Source: Haliea sp.
Lineage (GTDB): Bacteria > Pseudomonadota > Gammaproteobacteria > Pseudomonadales > Halieaceae
Direction: 5' to 3'
DNA: 32,124 nucleotides
NCBI GenBank assembly: GCA_002862465.1
Contig: PKDD01000023.1
Span: 1 to 32,124, forward strand
Positions 8,431 to 16,811 of the stretch are shown piece after piece. The translations under genes and the position numbers were made by a program. Each line of letters starts with the position of its first letter. Position 1 is the first letter of the stretch. A model generated the notes under the pieces. That model was not told the DNA's origin. It worked only from the letters and a program-made list of their open reading frames with translations, and did not search any database.

Positions 8431-9363
8431 TTAACGGGTGTTCAACAGACTGCGCAACTCGTTATCTGTGGTCTCAATGTCTTCCTCGTATTTCAATAAG
8501 ACATTGAGTGTGCTGCGGACCAGGTCTTCTTCTAACTCATTCGCATACAGCAGCACTAGACTGCGTGCCCAATCGATAGTTTCTGAAATGGCTGGGGCTT
8601 TCTTTAAGTCGAGCTCTCGCAAGGAGTGCACAAACTCGACGAGTTGGTGACGTAGCTGCTCATTCACGTTCGGGACACGACTGCGAATAATTCGCTCTTC
8701 GAGTTCTACCGTTGGAAACGGAATATACAAGTGGAGGCACCTCCGTTTAAGTGCATCGGAGATATCCCGCGTGTTATTGCTGGTAAGGAACACCATAGGC
8801 GTGGTGCGAGCTTTTATTGTGCCAATTTCAGGGATAGATATTTGATAATCTGACAAAATTTCGAGCAATAATGATTCGAATTCGTAATCAGACTTGTCAA
8901 CTTCATCGATTAATAAGATAGCGCCATTCGTCTGCTGCATTGCTTTTAAAAGAGGTCGTGGCTCCAGAAATTCTTCAGAGTAAAAAATATCACCAAACTG
9001 GTGCAACTTTGCTACGGACTCAGCAAGGCCAGTTGCCCCTTGCAATAAGTCTCCCAGCTTTTCCTTCAGTACTTGCGTGTACAGCAATTGTTTTCCGTAC
9101 TTCCACTCGTAGAGTGCCTTGGCCTCATCTAAACCTTCGTAACACTGCAAACGAATGAGTGGCGTATCGAGAAGCAGCGCAGTCGTTTTGGCCAGTTCAG
9201 TTTTGCCTACGCCCGGTGGCCCCTCAATTAGAATAGGTTTGCGTAGCTGAAAAGCGAGAAAGACAGCGGTTGCAATTTTTCGGCTACAAATGTAGCCGAA
9301 AGATTCAAAACCCTGTTCGATAAGCTCAACAGACTCAAGCTGCGGAAAATGTTGTGTGTGCAC
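8431..9363 (-). CDS. MoxR-family AAA+ ATPase, CoxD-like
   Basis: The 310-residue ATPase has a Walker A motif GPPGVGKT (48-55), Walker B ILLIDEVD (149-156), sensor-1 SNNTRD (195-200) and an arginine-finger-like RR in ALKRRCLH. It resembles the MoxR branch found with CoxE-type VWA proteins and should use ATP to remodel client enzymes together with the VWA protein 67 bases downstream. The start is GTG at 9361-9363 with GAGG about seven bases upstream. It lies 59 bases after moaA on the same strand. Coupling with molybdenum-cofactor synthesis is suggestive but unproven. Confidence 0.9.
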   Translation of the reverse strand: MHTQHFPQLESVELIEQGFESFGYICSRKIATAVFLAFQLRKPILIEGPPGVGKTELAKTTALLLDTPLIRLQCYEGLDEAKALYEWKYGKQLLYTQVLKEKLGDLLQGATGLAESVAKLHQFGDIFYSEEFLEPRPLLKAMQQTNGAILLIDEVDKSDYEFESLLLEILSDYQISIPEIGTIKARTTPMVFLTSNNTRDISDALKRRCLHLYIPFPTVELEERIIRSRVPNVNEQLRHQLVEFVHSLRELDLKKAPAISETIDWARSLVLLYANELEEDLVRSTLNVLLKYEEDIETTDNELRSLLNTR

Positions 9364-9422
9364 CGGGATACCTCGATTTGCATGTGGCTATTGTACGCGA
9401 TACTCACCACGAGAGAATACGG

Positions 9423-10430
9423 TTATCCACCGGTTGTATTCATAAAGCGAACGATGTCAGGTGTTTCATCTAGGTCGAAATGGTGGCTTTCAGGCTTTAT
9501 GGACATGGCCTCTATAATGGTTCTCTTGAGCATGTCTAATTTGTAATCCCTGGCGCGAATCACTCGACGCAGGTCAACGGAGTGTTCATTGCCCAGGCAC
9601 AACAGAAGTTGCCCCTCAGCGGTCACGCGTACCCGATTGCACAAATGGCAAAAATTATGGCTATGAGGGGAAATAAAGCCGATGCGCGTTGGCCCACCTA
9701 AAATGCGGAAATAACGAGCTGGTCCGTCAGCGTCTTTTGGGTCACCCAGCGGTTCAAGCGTGTGCTGCGTCGAAATGATGTCGCGCAATGCTTCGCTGCT
9801 GCAGAAGCTCAAGGCGCGGTCATGATCATCAATGAGCCCCAATGGCATCTCTTCGATGAAAGCAATGTCAATCTTGCGCTGGCATGCGAAATTTACCAGA
9901 TCAAGGACTTCATCCTCGTTACGCCCCTTTAGAATAACTGCATTGATTCTTATCTGTTCGAAGCCGGCATCAATGGCGGCGTCGATACCTGCAATGACCT
10001 GTTTCAAGTCCCCATGACGAGTGAGTTGGCGAAATCTCCCGGGTTGCAGGCTGTCTAAACTAATATTGATGCGGTTAACGCCGCTCTGGTGAAGTTCAGC
10101 AGCCATGCGATGCAGTCGGGAGCCATTGGTCGTTATCGCCAACTGGTCAAGACCCGGCAGTTGCCCGAGTGGTTCGATCAATGCCAAAATATTGTTGCGG
10201 ATCAGGGGTTCGCCTCCAGTGAGGCGTATTTTGTGAACACCGAGTTCCACAAACGCTCGCGCTATTTCCTGTATTTCTTCAAGCGTTAGCACTTGCCGCT
10301 TTGGCGTGAACGTCATGTCTTCCGCCATGCAGTAGACGCAGCGAAAGTCGCAGCGATCGGTGACGGAGAGGCGGACATAGTCAACTCTGCGTTGAAAACG
10401 GTCGATCAGTACTTGAGGCAGTTCACTCAT
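9423..10430 (-). CDS. moaA: GTP 3',8-cyclase MoaA
   Basis: This radical-SAM enzyme converts GTP into the first intermediate of molybdenum cofactor synthesis. The 335-residue protein has the N-terminal CxxxCxxC cluster motif (Cys27, Cys31, Cys34), TGGEPL, the C-terminal second cluster cysteines (Cys261, Cys264, Cys278) and the essential C-terminal Gly-Gly. The other mo genes are not in the window, so this is a stand-alone copy. It is divergent from the SLC13 transporter. The product would supply cofactor for the molybdopterin enzyme at 29-31 kb. The ribosome-binding site before the ATG at 10430 is weak. Confidence 0.96.
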   Translation of the reverse strand: MSELPQVLIDRFQRRVDYVRLSVTDRCDFRCVYCMAEDMTFTPKRQVLTLEEIQEIARAFVELGVHKIRLTGGEPLIRNNILALIEPLGQLPGLDQLAITTNGSRLHRMAAELHQSGVNRINISLDSLQPGRFRQLTRHGDLKQVIAGIDAAIDAGFEQIRINAVILKGRNEDEVLDLVNFACQRKIDIAFIEEMPLGLIDDHDRALSFCSSEALRDIISTQHTLEPLGDPKDADGPARYFRILGGPTRIGFISPHSHNFCHLCNRVRVTAEGQLLLCLGNEHSVDLRRVIRARDYKLDMLKRTIIEAMSIKPESHHFDLDETPDIVRFMNTTGG

Positions 10431-10533
10431 AATGTGGTGGAGTGTAGCGCGTTGTTAGGCAGTGCTCCAGCGCGGGGTTTACAGTAACCGGCGACTGGGA
10501 CAGGATAGTTATCGTGATGATAGTAAAGGGGGA

Positions 10534-11925
10534 ATGGATTTGTCGGCGATAAGTAAGTGGGCTCTTTGGGGGGGGCCGCTAATGGGGGCAGCGGTCGTCA
10601 TAGCGAGCATGGATGCCGGATACGATTCGGATATCGCGATCGTTGGATTTGTCGCTATGTTGTGTGTCATCTGGTGGGTATTTGAGCCGGTGCCTATTCC
10701 TGTGACGTCCTTGTTGCCGCTAGCGATATTGCCTTTACTGGGCGTGCTGACCCCAAGTGAGGTAGGCGAAGCCTATGGTTCGCCCTTGATTCTATTATTA
10801 CTAGGAGGCTTTTTGTTATCCAAGGCAATGGAGCACTCGGGTGCGCATCGCCGCATTGCGTTGGGTATGGTCACACTGTTTGGAGTCAGCAGTGGTCGGC
10901 GACTCGTAATGGGTTTTATGTCTGCAGCGGCCGTGCTGAGTATGTGGATATCCAACACGGCCACAGCGCTTATGCTCTTGCCGGTCGCGCTGGCGGTGCT
11001 TGACGCGGTGGACGATAAATCGCGACTCGCACCTCCTTTGTTACTTGGCATTGCCTATGCTGCTAATATCGGGGGCCTAGGAACACCGATAGGCACGCCT
11101 CCCAATCTGATTTTTATGCAGGTCTACCAAGAAACTACTGGACAGGTAATTAGTTTTACCCAGTGGATGGGTTGGGCTTTGCCAGTCGTGGTGTTAATGG
11201 TGCCAGCCATGGCGCTGATACTGACGCGCAATTTGAGCGATGGTCTGGCGGTGCAATTACCTGAGGTGGGCCCGTGGCGCGCGCATGAACGCCGCGTGAT
11301 GATAGTGTTTGGTTTGACCGCTCTTGCTTGGGTTACCCGCAGTGAGCCCTTCGGTGGCTGGAAAGCGTGGTTAAGCCTGCCTCAGGCAAATGATGCAGCT
11401 GTCGCCCTTCTTGCAGTAGTCGCTCTGTTTCTCATACCCAGTGGTAGTGAAAAGGGTCAGCGGTTGTTGACCTGGGAACGGGCCAGTACCATTCCATGGG
11501 GTGTCTTATTGCTATTTGCGGGTGGTATTTGTTTGGCGAAGGGTTTTGTTAGTTCGGGTATGAGTGAGTTGATCGGGCTGTGGCTCACGGAAATGACCAA
11601 TATCCCTATCTACCTACTGATGATACTTGTTTGCCTAATGGTGACATTTATGACGGAGGGGACGTCTAACACGGCCAGCACCGCACTTTTAATGCCGATA
11701 CTGGCCGCTGCAGCGCTGGCTGCCGGGATCTCACCAGAATTAATAATGGTGCCAGCAGCAATGAGTGCCAGTTGCGCCTTCATGCTGCCCGTTGCTACAG
11801 GGCCGAACACGGTAGTGTTCGGCACCGGTCAGATTACCACAGCCCGCATGGCGCGAGAGGGTTTTACGATCAATCTTTTAGGGGCTGCGGTTATCAGCGG
11901 TGTATGCTATCTCTTGCTTACATGA
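10534..11925 (+). CDS. SLC13/DASS family sodium-coupled anion transporter
   Basis: This 463-residue inner-membrane carrier belongs to the divalent anion:sodium symporter family (dicarboxylates, or in some members sulfate). It shows the two SNT motifs of the family (Ser140-Asn-Thr and Ser378-Asn-Thr, the second within TEGTSNTAS), the GGLGTPIGTPPN loop (180-191) and ATGPNTVVFG (421-430), with about 11 hydrophobic segments and internal two-fold symmetry. I chose the ATG at 10534, directly after an AAAGGGGGA tract, rather than the ATG at 10462, whose extra 24 residues are polar and unlike a membrane start. It is convergent with the peroxiredoxin gene. A C4-dicarboxylate substrate is likely but not shown. 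Confidence 0.9.
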   Translation: MDLSAISKWALWGGPLMGAAVVIASMDAGYDSDIAIVGFVAMLCVIWWVFEPVPIPVTSLLPLAILPLLGVLTPSEVGEAYGSPLILLLLGGFLLSKAMEHSGAHRRIALGMVTLFGVSSGRRLVMGFMSAAAVLSMWISNTATALMLLPVALAVLDAVDDKSRLAPPLLLGIAYAANIGGLGTPIGTPPNLIFMQVYQETTGQVISFTQWMGWALPVVVLMVPAMALILTRNLSDGLAVQLPEVGPWRAHERRVMIVFGLTALAWVTRSEPFGGWKAWLSLPQANDAAVALLAVVALFLIPSGSEKGQRLLTWERASTIPWGVLLLFAGGICLAKGFVSSGMSELIGLWLTEMTNIPIYLLMILVCLMVTFMTEGTSNTASTALLMPILAAAALAAGISPELIMVPAAMSASCAFMLPVATGPNTVVFGTGQITTARMAREGFTINLLGAAVISGVCYLLLT

Positions 11926-11949
11926 GTCAATGCGCGGCGAGATGAGACG

Positions 11950-12429
11950 CTAGAGCAGGGCCATCATACTTTCTGCCGAACTCACGTCCACGCCTCCGCC
12001 TTCCTCTACATTTAGGTGGGTAACGGCGCCGTCCTCGACAATCATGGCAAAGCGCTGGCTGCGCATGCCCATACCAAATCCATTGCCATCCAATTCCAAG
12101 CCAAGTGCAGCGGTAAAGTCTCCGTTGCCGTCCGCTAGCATTAATAATGCTTCTGCATTTTGCGCTTTACCCCATGCGTCCATCACGAAACCATCATTTA
12201 CCGACATACACACAATAGTGTCCACGCCTTTGGCTTTGATGGTGTCGGCATTTACCACGTACCCAGGCAGGTGAGTGATGCTACAGCCAGGCGTAAATGC
12301 TCCCGGCACGGCAAATAGCAGTACTTTTTTGCCGGCAAAAATTTCATCAGTAGTGATGTCTATTGGCCCTTTTTCGCCCATAGTCTTCATTGTGCAGGCG
12401 GGAATTTTGTCTCCAGTCTTGATAGTCAT
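11950..12429 (-). CDS. Peroxiredoxin, Prx5-like
   Basis: A 159-residue thiol peroxidase of the Prx5/AhpE-like branch that reduces hydroperoxides, probably with glutathione or glutaredoxin. The peroxidatic cysteine is Cys49 in the PGAFTPGCS motif, with the conserved Pro42 and Thr46; the conserved arginine is in RSQRFAMI. Other cysteines are Cys12 and Cys74; Cys74 (TIVCMSVND) is at the position often seen in this branch. I chose the ATG at 12429 because GGAG lies seven bases upstream; a GTG at 12441 overlaps that site. The gene is divergent from the methyltransferase gene. Confidence 0.93.
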   Translation of the reverse strand: MTIKTGDKIPACTMKTMGEKGPIDITTDEIFAGKKVLLFAVPGAFTPGCSITHLPGYVVNADTIKAKGVDTIVCMSVNDGFVMDAWGKAQNAEALLMLADGNGDFTAALGLELDGNGFGMGMRSQRFAMIVEDGAVTHLNVEEGGGVDVSSAESMMALL

Positions 12430-12480
12430 GTTACGCTCCACGATAGGTGTGTTGGATCAGGTGAGCAGGGATGATACCAG

Positions 12481-13128
12481 ATGTCAGGTGAAATACACTG
12501 CCCTCTATGTAGAGGAGTCGAGATAGCCTTTTACTTTATCGATCGCGCCCGCTCCTATTTCTGTTGCGACAACTGTGGGTTGGTGTTCGTGCCGCCTGCC
12601 CAGTATGTGTCTCGGCGCATGGAGAGAGCTGAATATGAATTACATCAAAATGACATTAGCGATCTTGCTTACCGAAAGTTTCTCTCGCGATTGATGTCTC
12701 CACTTATCGAGCGGCTATCCTATGGCGCCCATGGCTTAGACTTTGGCTGTGGACCGGGGCCGGCACTGGCGCATATGTTGCGAGAAATTGGCTTTGAAGT
12801 GGCTCTTTACGACAGCTTTTTTGCCCCAGACAAAGGCACACTGGATGCGGAGTATGATTTTATTTGCGCTACGGAGGTGGTTGAACACCTTCATCGCCCC
12901 GGACAGGAGCTAGAACGCTTGTGGTCTTTGTTGCGTCCTGGGGGGTGGATGGGCGTTATGACCAAGTTGCTCATAGATCGCAGTGCGTTTGCCCGCTGGC
13001 ATTATAAAAATGACGCCACGCATGTGTGTTTTTTCAGTGTAAATACTTGGCGCTGGTGGGTGCAGAATCACGATGCCAGTTTAGAAATCATCGGAGGAGA
13101 CGTCATTCTGCTGCAAAAACTAGTCTAA
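12481..13128 (+). CDS. Class I SAM methyltransferase with N-terminal zinc ribbon
   Basis: The 215-residue protein starts with a CPLC...C(C)DNC zinc ribbon (Cys7, Cys10, Cys28/29, Cys32), followed by a class I methyltransferase domain: SAM-binding motif GLDFGCGPGPA (85-95), an acidic residue after the second strand (ALYDSFF) and an EVVEHL segment typical of the Methyltransf_23/11 group. The substrate is not evident; the ribbon may help bind a macromolecule. The gene is divergent from the peroxiredoxin and its stop codon overlaps that of the convergent PhaD-like gene by four bases. Confidence 0.87.
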   Translation: MSGEIHCPLCRGVEIAFYFIDRARSYFCCDNCGLVFVPPAQYVSRRMERAEYELHQNDISDLAYRKFLSRLMSPLIERLSYGAHGLDFGCGPGPALAHMLREIGFEVALYDSFFAPDKGTLDAEYDFICATEVVEHLHRPGQELERLWSLLRPGGWMGVMTKLLIDRSAFARWHYKNDATHVCFFSVNTWRWWVQNHDASLEIIGGDVILLQKLV

Positions 13129-13781
13129 TTATCCCTCACCAACATTTCGACGTATGTGTCTTCGCACTCACGGTAAAAACTGAGCTCATTATCACCGAGA
13201 TAGGGTGCAACCATGGTCAGCAGTTGCAATACGCCCTGATGAATAGTGACCTGCGGCGAACGATTGTGATGCAGCAGAGCCTCGTAGCTGAACCAGAACG
13301 TCAAATTTAAAGTCATATTGTCTGCCAGTCCGAGCAACTGTTGATCTCTCGCATCGATGACGTCTTGATGCAGCAGGGTTTGGCAAATCGCATAAAGTGC
13401 GGCACGTTTCAGCTGAAGCAGTCGCTTGAAGCCAGCCTTTATGCTTGGGTACCGTTGCAGAATGTTATCCAGATTATGGTATAAAAAACGGTATTGATAC
13501 ATTTCCTCCATAACGACATAAAGATAGTACCAATTGTCTTCTGTGCTCCCACGGTCACGGCCAAAGGGTCGTTCTATTGGCGCCGTTAACGTTTGGCTCA
13601 TGCCAATTTCGTATTGCTGAAATAGCTCTGCAATGATCTGATCTTTGCCTTTGAAATGGTAATAGAGGTTGCCGGGGCTGATATCCATCTCATTAGCAAT
13701 ATCTATAGTCGTAGTGTCTGCCTCGCCCTCTTCATTAAACAGCGCGAGGCTAGTGTCGAGAATACGGTCCCTTGTTTTCAT
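13125..13781 (-). CDS. phaD: TetR-family regulator, PhaD-like
   Basis: The 218-residue protein has a TetR helix-turn-helix at about residues 23-54 (TTTIDIANEMDISPGNLYYH core). Its start MKTRDRILDTSLALFNEEGE and the SPGNLYYHFKGK helix match what I recall of Pseudomonas PhaD, which activates the phasin operon and responds to a PHA-derived acyl-CoA signal. Position supports this: it lies 12 bases downstream of a PhaF-like phasin gene and reads in the same direction. In Pseudomonas phaD normally sits with phaC synthase and phaZ depolymerase genes, which are absent here. Orthology rests on pattern and context. Confidence 0.8.
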   Translation of the reverse strand: MKTRDRILDTSLALFNEEGEADTTTIDIANEMDISPGNLYYHFKGKDQIIAELFQQYEIGMSQTLTAPIERPFGRDRGSTEDNWYYLYVVMEEMYQYRFLYHNLDNILQRYPSIKAGFKRLLQLKRAALYAICQTLLHQDVIDARDQQLLGLADNMTLNLTFWFSYEALLHHNRSPQVTIHQGVLQLLTMVAPYLGDNELSFYRECEDTYVEMLVRDN

Positions 13782-13793
13782 CGCAACTGAGTA

Positions 13794-14291
13794 TCAAGCT
13801 TTTCGCTTTTTTGTTGCGGCTTTAATTTTAGTGCGAGGGGGGTTTTTTTTAGCAGGCGCTTTGCGAGACGGAGATGCAGCTGCAACAGACTTTTTAGTCG
13901 CTGCTGCCTTACCTGAGGGACGCTTATCGCCGACCTGCTGCGCAAGCGCCTTGCTCAGCCGGTTGACTTTTTTGGTGAGCTGGTCCACTTTTTCATGAAG
14001 GGCCGCTAAGTCCTCGATACGGGCAGGGCGCTGATTGTGAAAATTTTCACGAACACGGTTGATTCGCTCCTCGACCGAGTGCCGGGCACCAAGGGTATTA
14101 CCCTTAGTATTTTCTTCCAGAGCGGTGCCGGCCCTCACCAATTCACGAAATAATTTTGGTGGTTCGAGTGCTTTTTCTAGTCTTCCTTGAGCATCTTCCA
14201 CAGCTTTACCGTAGGCACCTAAACCCGCAAGCCATATGTTTTTGGCGATTTCACTGGCTTTGTCCGAGACCTTGTTCTTTTCATCATCCAT
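13794..14291 (-). CDS. phaF: PHA granule-associated phasin, PhaF-like (basic C-terminal tail)
   Basis: This 165-residue phasin coats polyhydroxyalkanoate granules. The phasin core (about 8-62) includes AKNIWLAGLGAYGKA and LFRELVRAGTALE, typical of the PhaI/PhaF family. A heptad-patterned stretch at 95-116 (LHEKVDQLTKKVNRL) looks like the short leucine zipper of PhaF. Residues about 118-165 are Lys/Ala/Pro-rich, like the histone H1-like DNA-binding tail that in PhaF links granules to the nucleoid. AAGG lies eight bases before the ATG. The gene follows the other phasin after a terminator hairpin and immediately precedes the PhaD-like gene. Confidence 0.88.
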   Translation of the reverse strand: MDDEKNKVSDKASEIAKNIWLAGLGAYGKAVEDAQGRLEKALEPPKLFRELVRAGTALEENTKGNTLGARHSVEERINRVRENFHNQRPARIEDLAALHEKVDQLTKKVNRLSKALAQQVGDKRPSGKAAATKKSVAAASPSRKAPAKKNPPRTKIKAATKKRKA

Positions 14292-14370
14292 GTCATATGC
14301 CTTTTTAACTACTGACGTTTGGTTGCTGCGTTGATGTGTTACGGCAACTCATTAAAACAGATTGGCAAAC

Positions 14371-14400
14371 AAAAAAAAGGGGCCACAATATGACCCCTTA
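14371..14400 (-). terminator. Terminator between the two phasin genes
   Basis: Read on the minus strand, AAGGGGTCA (14399-14391), a five-base loop and TGGCCCCTT (14385-14377) form a stem with one C-A mismatch, followed by a run of Ts (complement of the eight As at 14371-14378). It lies 47 bases after the upstream phasin stop codon. It would end or attenuate transcription before the second phasin and phaD, making the first phasin the more highly expressed gene. Confidence 0.75.
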
Positions 14401-14446
14401 AAAACACCTCACAGACGGAGGTTATTAAGTCTGGATGAAGTGCCGA

Positions 14447-14917
14447 CTAAGCGGCGGATTTGAAGAGCACAGAATCCTTCAACTCTTCAAAGCGAGCTTT
14501 CGCCTTTTTCAGTTGAGCTTGCAGTGCTTTACGGTCAGCCAGACGCTCCAGCTCTAGCTTCGGTAGATCAATGTCGTCGATAGCGACTTTAGCGACTTTT
14601 TCAAGCTTCACGCCACGCGAGACTAGCTCCATGTATGCCTTGTCAGCTTTCTTTCGCCGTGCTTTCAGCTCTTTTTGCAAACTTCCAAATTGCTCCTGTG
14701 CCTGGTCGTAGGCCTTACCATAGAAGCCAAGACTGGCCAAAAAAATATTGCGGCCAGTTTCTTGAGCGCTTCCAACGAAAGCTGGTGTCGTCGTTTTTGC
14801 GTTTGTAACCTTGGCGGCGGATTTTTTGGCGGCCACAGGCTTACGTTTTGCAGCAGGCTTGCGCTTAGTGGCAGGTTTACGGGTGGCTTTAGTAACAGCT
14901 TTCTTTGCTTCGGCCAT
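14447..14917 (-). CDS. PHA granule-associated phasin with basic N-terminal tail (PhaI-like core)
   Basis: The 156-residue protein has the phasin core at about 52-108 (GRNIFLASLGFYGKAYDQAQ, then YMELVSRGVKLE) and a helical, charged C-terminus. Unusually, residues 1-38 are a Lys/Ala/Pro repeat tail (KPATKRK, KPAAKRK, KPVAAKK units) of the H1-like type normally found at the C-terminus of PhaF. I chose the ATG at 14917, with AGGAGA seven to eight bases upstream, over an in-frame ATG at 15004, whose extra 29 residues precede the ribosome-binding site. It has its own near-consensus promoter and a downstream terminator. No gene symbol is certain because the tail arrangement differs from PhaI. Confidence 0.88.
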   Translation of the reverse strand: MAEAKKAVTKATRKPATKRKPAAKRKPVAAKKSAAKVTNAKTTTPAFVGSAQETGRNIFLASLGFYGKAYDQAQEQFGSLQKELKARRKKADKAYMELVSRGVKLEKVAKVAIDDIDLPKLELERLADRKALQAQLKKAKARFEELKDSVLFKSAA

Positions 14918-14990
14918 GACTCTTCTCCTGAGATTGAATAAAAGTTTAAATGGCCGTTGCCAGCCGTTGAGAAGGACCATACGGCATAAA

Positions 14991-15018
14991 ATTAGAATAA
15001 ACATACTAATGGCGTCAA
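14991..15018 (-). promoter_or_regulatory. Sigma-70-type promoter of the first phasin gene
   Basis: On the minus strand TTGACG (15018-15013) is separated by 16 bases from TCTAAT (14996-14991); each hexamer matches consensus at five of six positions. The expected start site, near 14984, leaves a leader of about 65 bases before the ATG at 14917. Confidence 0.65.
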
Positions 15019-15105
15019 TTTTTACAACACGTGTGGGCGGACAGACGGCCGTGACGTGAATAAAAACGCACTAAGCAGCGAGCCTTGTGCCATTATCCTG
15101 AATTA

Positions 15106-16665
15106 TTAGTGAGACTTGGGCCCGGCTGCTGTGATGTCCTGTGATACGCGAAATTTCTTGATATTTTCTTCGAACAGGGCGGCTAACTTACTTGCTTGCT
15201 CATCGTAGACTGCTGCGCTACCCCAGCCTGTGCGCGGGTCAACATATTTCGCGTCGACGCCCGGAATCTCGGTTGGAAAATGCAGATTAATGATCTCCAG
15301 GTGCTCGGTGGGGGCGTTAAGCAACTCACCGCTCTGGCAAGCCTGAACCACTGCCCGGGTGACTGGGATAGGGAATCGTGCGCCTGTTCCGCCCGGGGCA
15401 CCCGAGCCTCCTACCCACCCGGTGTTAACTAAATAGACATGGCTGTCGAAATCGTCAATTCGCTTCATTAGTAATTCCGCATAGTCACTGGCGGGTCGCG
15501 GCATAAATGGAGCGCCGAAACAGGTTGAAAAAGTTGGGTGTATGCCGGCCTCAGCGCCGAGTTCAGTGGAGCCCACTCTCGCGGTATAACCACTGAGGAA
15601 ATGGAATGCGGCGGCTTCCTTGGACAATATTGAGACTGGGGGCAATACCCCAGAGACGTCGCACGTCAAGAAAATAACGCACTTTGGCTCGCCGCCACTG
15701 TTGGTATCTGTTCGTTTTTCGACATGCTCCAGCGGGTAGCAGCAGCGGCCGTTCTCCGTGAGGCTGGTGTCGCAATAATCGGCGTGACGGTGATCGTCTA
15801 CAACGACATTTTCAACGATGGCGCCGAACCGGATTGCATCCCAGATTACGGGCTCATTCTTCTGACTCAAATCAATAGTTTTAGCGTAGCAACCACCTTC
15901 GAGGTTGAATACCGAGCCTTTGGCCCAGCCGTGCTCGTCATCACCTATCAGATAGCGACCCGGATCGGCAGACAGTGTGGTTTTGCCGGTTCCGGATAAA
16001 CCGAAGAACAGCGTAGTGTCGCCACCTTCGCCGACATTGGCACTGCAGTGCATGGGCATAACATCTTTTTCAGGCAGCAAGAAGTTTTGCACTGAGAACA
16101 TAGATTTTTTCATCTCACCGGCATAGCGCATGCCCGCAAGTAGCACCTTACGCTGGGCGAAATTAATGATGACGACGCCATCGGAATTGGTGCCATCACG
16201 CTCGGGATTACATTCAAAACTGGCGACGTTAAGAATATTCCACTCCGGCTTGCGGCCGGCATTATAGGTCTCTGGACGGATAAACATATTGAGCCCGAAC
16301 AGAGACTGCCAAGCGGTTTCTGTCGTCACTTTCACGGGTAAATAGTGATCGCTGTGCTCGCCGACATGGAGATGAGTAACGAATTTGTCGTGGGTTTCCG
16401 AGTAAGACTGAACACGGTCCCACAGAGCATCAAACTTGTCGCTGTCAAAGGGGCGATTCACGCTGCCCCAGTCGATATTGTCTGCGGTGCTGGGTTCTTT
16501 GACCACAAACCGGTCAGCCGGTGACCGGCCTGTGCGCTTCCCTGTTGTCACCAATAGAGCGCCAGTGTTGGTCAGTACTCCCTCCTCGCGCTGCAATGAT
16601 TCCTCGATCAGCTTGGAAGGTGCCAGGTTGGTGTGCTCCTGGGCGGTTTGGGTATGTACAGTCAT
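15106..16665 (-). CDS. pckA: Phosphoenolpyruvate carboxykinase (ATP)
   Basis: PckA converts oxaloacetate and ATP to phosphoenolpyruvate, CO2 and ADP, the entry to gluconeogenesis. The 519-residue protein has the ATP-type hallmarks: RTGRSPAD (44-51), YAGEMKKS (181-188), the kinase-1a P-loop GLSGTGKTT (222-230), kinase-2 GDDEHGW (241-247) and the TARVGSTE segment. Length fits. GGAC precedes the ATG at 16665 by about five bases. It lies downstream of hslO on the same strand, a neighbourhood also known in Pseudomonas and near the pair in E. coli. Its own promoter and a two-hairpin leader suggest separate control. Confidence 0.97.
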   Translation of the reverse strand: MTVHTQTAQEHTNLAPSKLIEESLQREEGVLTNTGALLVTTGKRTGRSPADRFVVKEPSTADNIDWGSVNRPFDSDKFDALWDRVQSYSETHDKFVTHLHVGEHSDHYLPVKVTTETAWQSLFGLNMFIRPETYNAGRKPEWNILNVASFECNPERDGTNSDGVVIINFAQRKVLLAGMRYAGEMKKSMFSVQNFLLPEKDVMPMHCSANVGEGGDTTLFFGLSGTGKTTLSADPGRYLIGDDEHGWAKGSVFNLEGGCYAKTIDLSQKNEPVIWDAIRFGAIVENVVVDDHRHADYCDTSLTENGRCCYPLEHVEKRTDTNSGGEPKCVIFLTCDVSGVLPPVSILSKEAAAFHFLSGYTARVGSTELGAEAGIHPTFSTCFGAPFMPRPASDYAELLMKRIDDFDSHVYLVNTGWVGGSGAPGGTGARFPIPVTRAVVQACQSGELLNAPTEHLEIINLHFPTEIPGVDAKYVDPRTGWGSAAVYDEQASKLAALFEENIKKFRVSQDITAAGPKSH

Positions 16666-16685
16666 TATTCGTCCTGTCAGTCTGC

Positions 16686-16733
16686 AGCGCAGCCGGGTCA
16701 GGCTGCTGCGCTAATTATCGGCCCCTAATGGGG
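16686..16733 (-). promoter_or_regulatory. Two-hairpin leader of pckA
   Basis: Between the proposed promoter and the ribosome-binding site of pckA are two stem-loops. The nearer one pairs AGCGCAGC (16686-16693) with GCTGCGCT (16705-16712), with an alternative shorter pairing GCAGCC/GGCTGC (16689-16694 and 16701-16706). The distal one pairs GCCCC with GGGGC around TAAT (about 16721-16736). The near hairpin ends about ten bases before the GGAC site. It could stabilise the mRNA, affect translation, or be a protein site. No T-run follows, so it is not an intrinsic terminator. Confidence 0.45.
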
Positions 16734-16740
16734 GGCACCG

Positions 16741-16769
16741 ATTATGTCAGAATCGTTGCATTATGCGAA
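16741..16769 (-). promoter_or_regulatory. Candidate promoter of pckA
   Basis: On the minus strand TTCGCA (16769-16764, four of six) lies 17 bases from CATAAT (16746-16741, five of six). The start site would be near 16734, giving a leader of about 70 bases that holds the two hairpins. Confidence 0.45.
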
Positions 16770-16811
16770 ATATATTGAGCATAATTTCCGCGAATTCTGC
16801 TGCCTAGGCTG

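Noticed and set aside
13669-13998. A 109-codon plus-strand frame
   Set aside because: It is the antisense shadow of the PhaD-like and phasin genes; the Leu/Ala-rich translation comes from opposite-strand Lys/Ala codons.
14800-14917. Short repeats in the Lys/Ala-rich tail, considered as a DNA tandem repeat
   Set aside because: The repetition is explained by the KPAxKRK-type protein repeats; base-level repeats are imperfect.
15040-15105. Possible terminator after pckA
   Set aside because: A T5 run is present on the minus strand, but the stem next to it has only three to four pairs.
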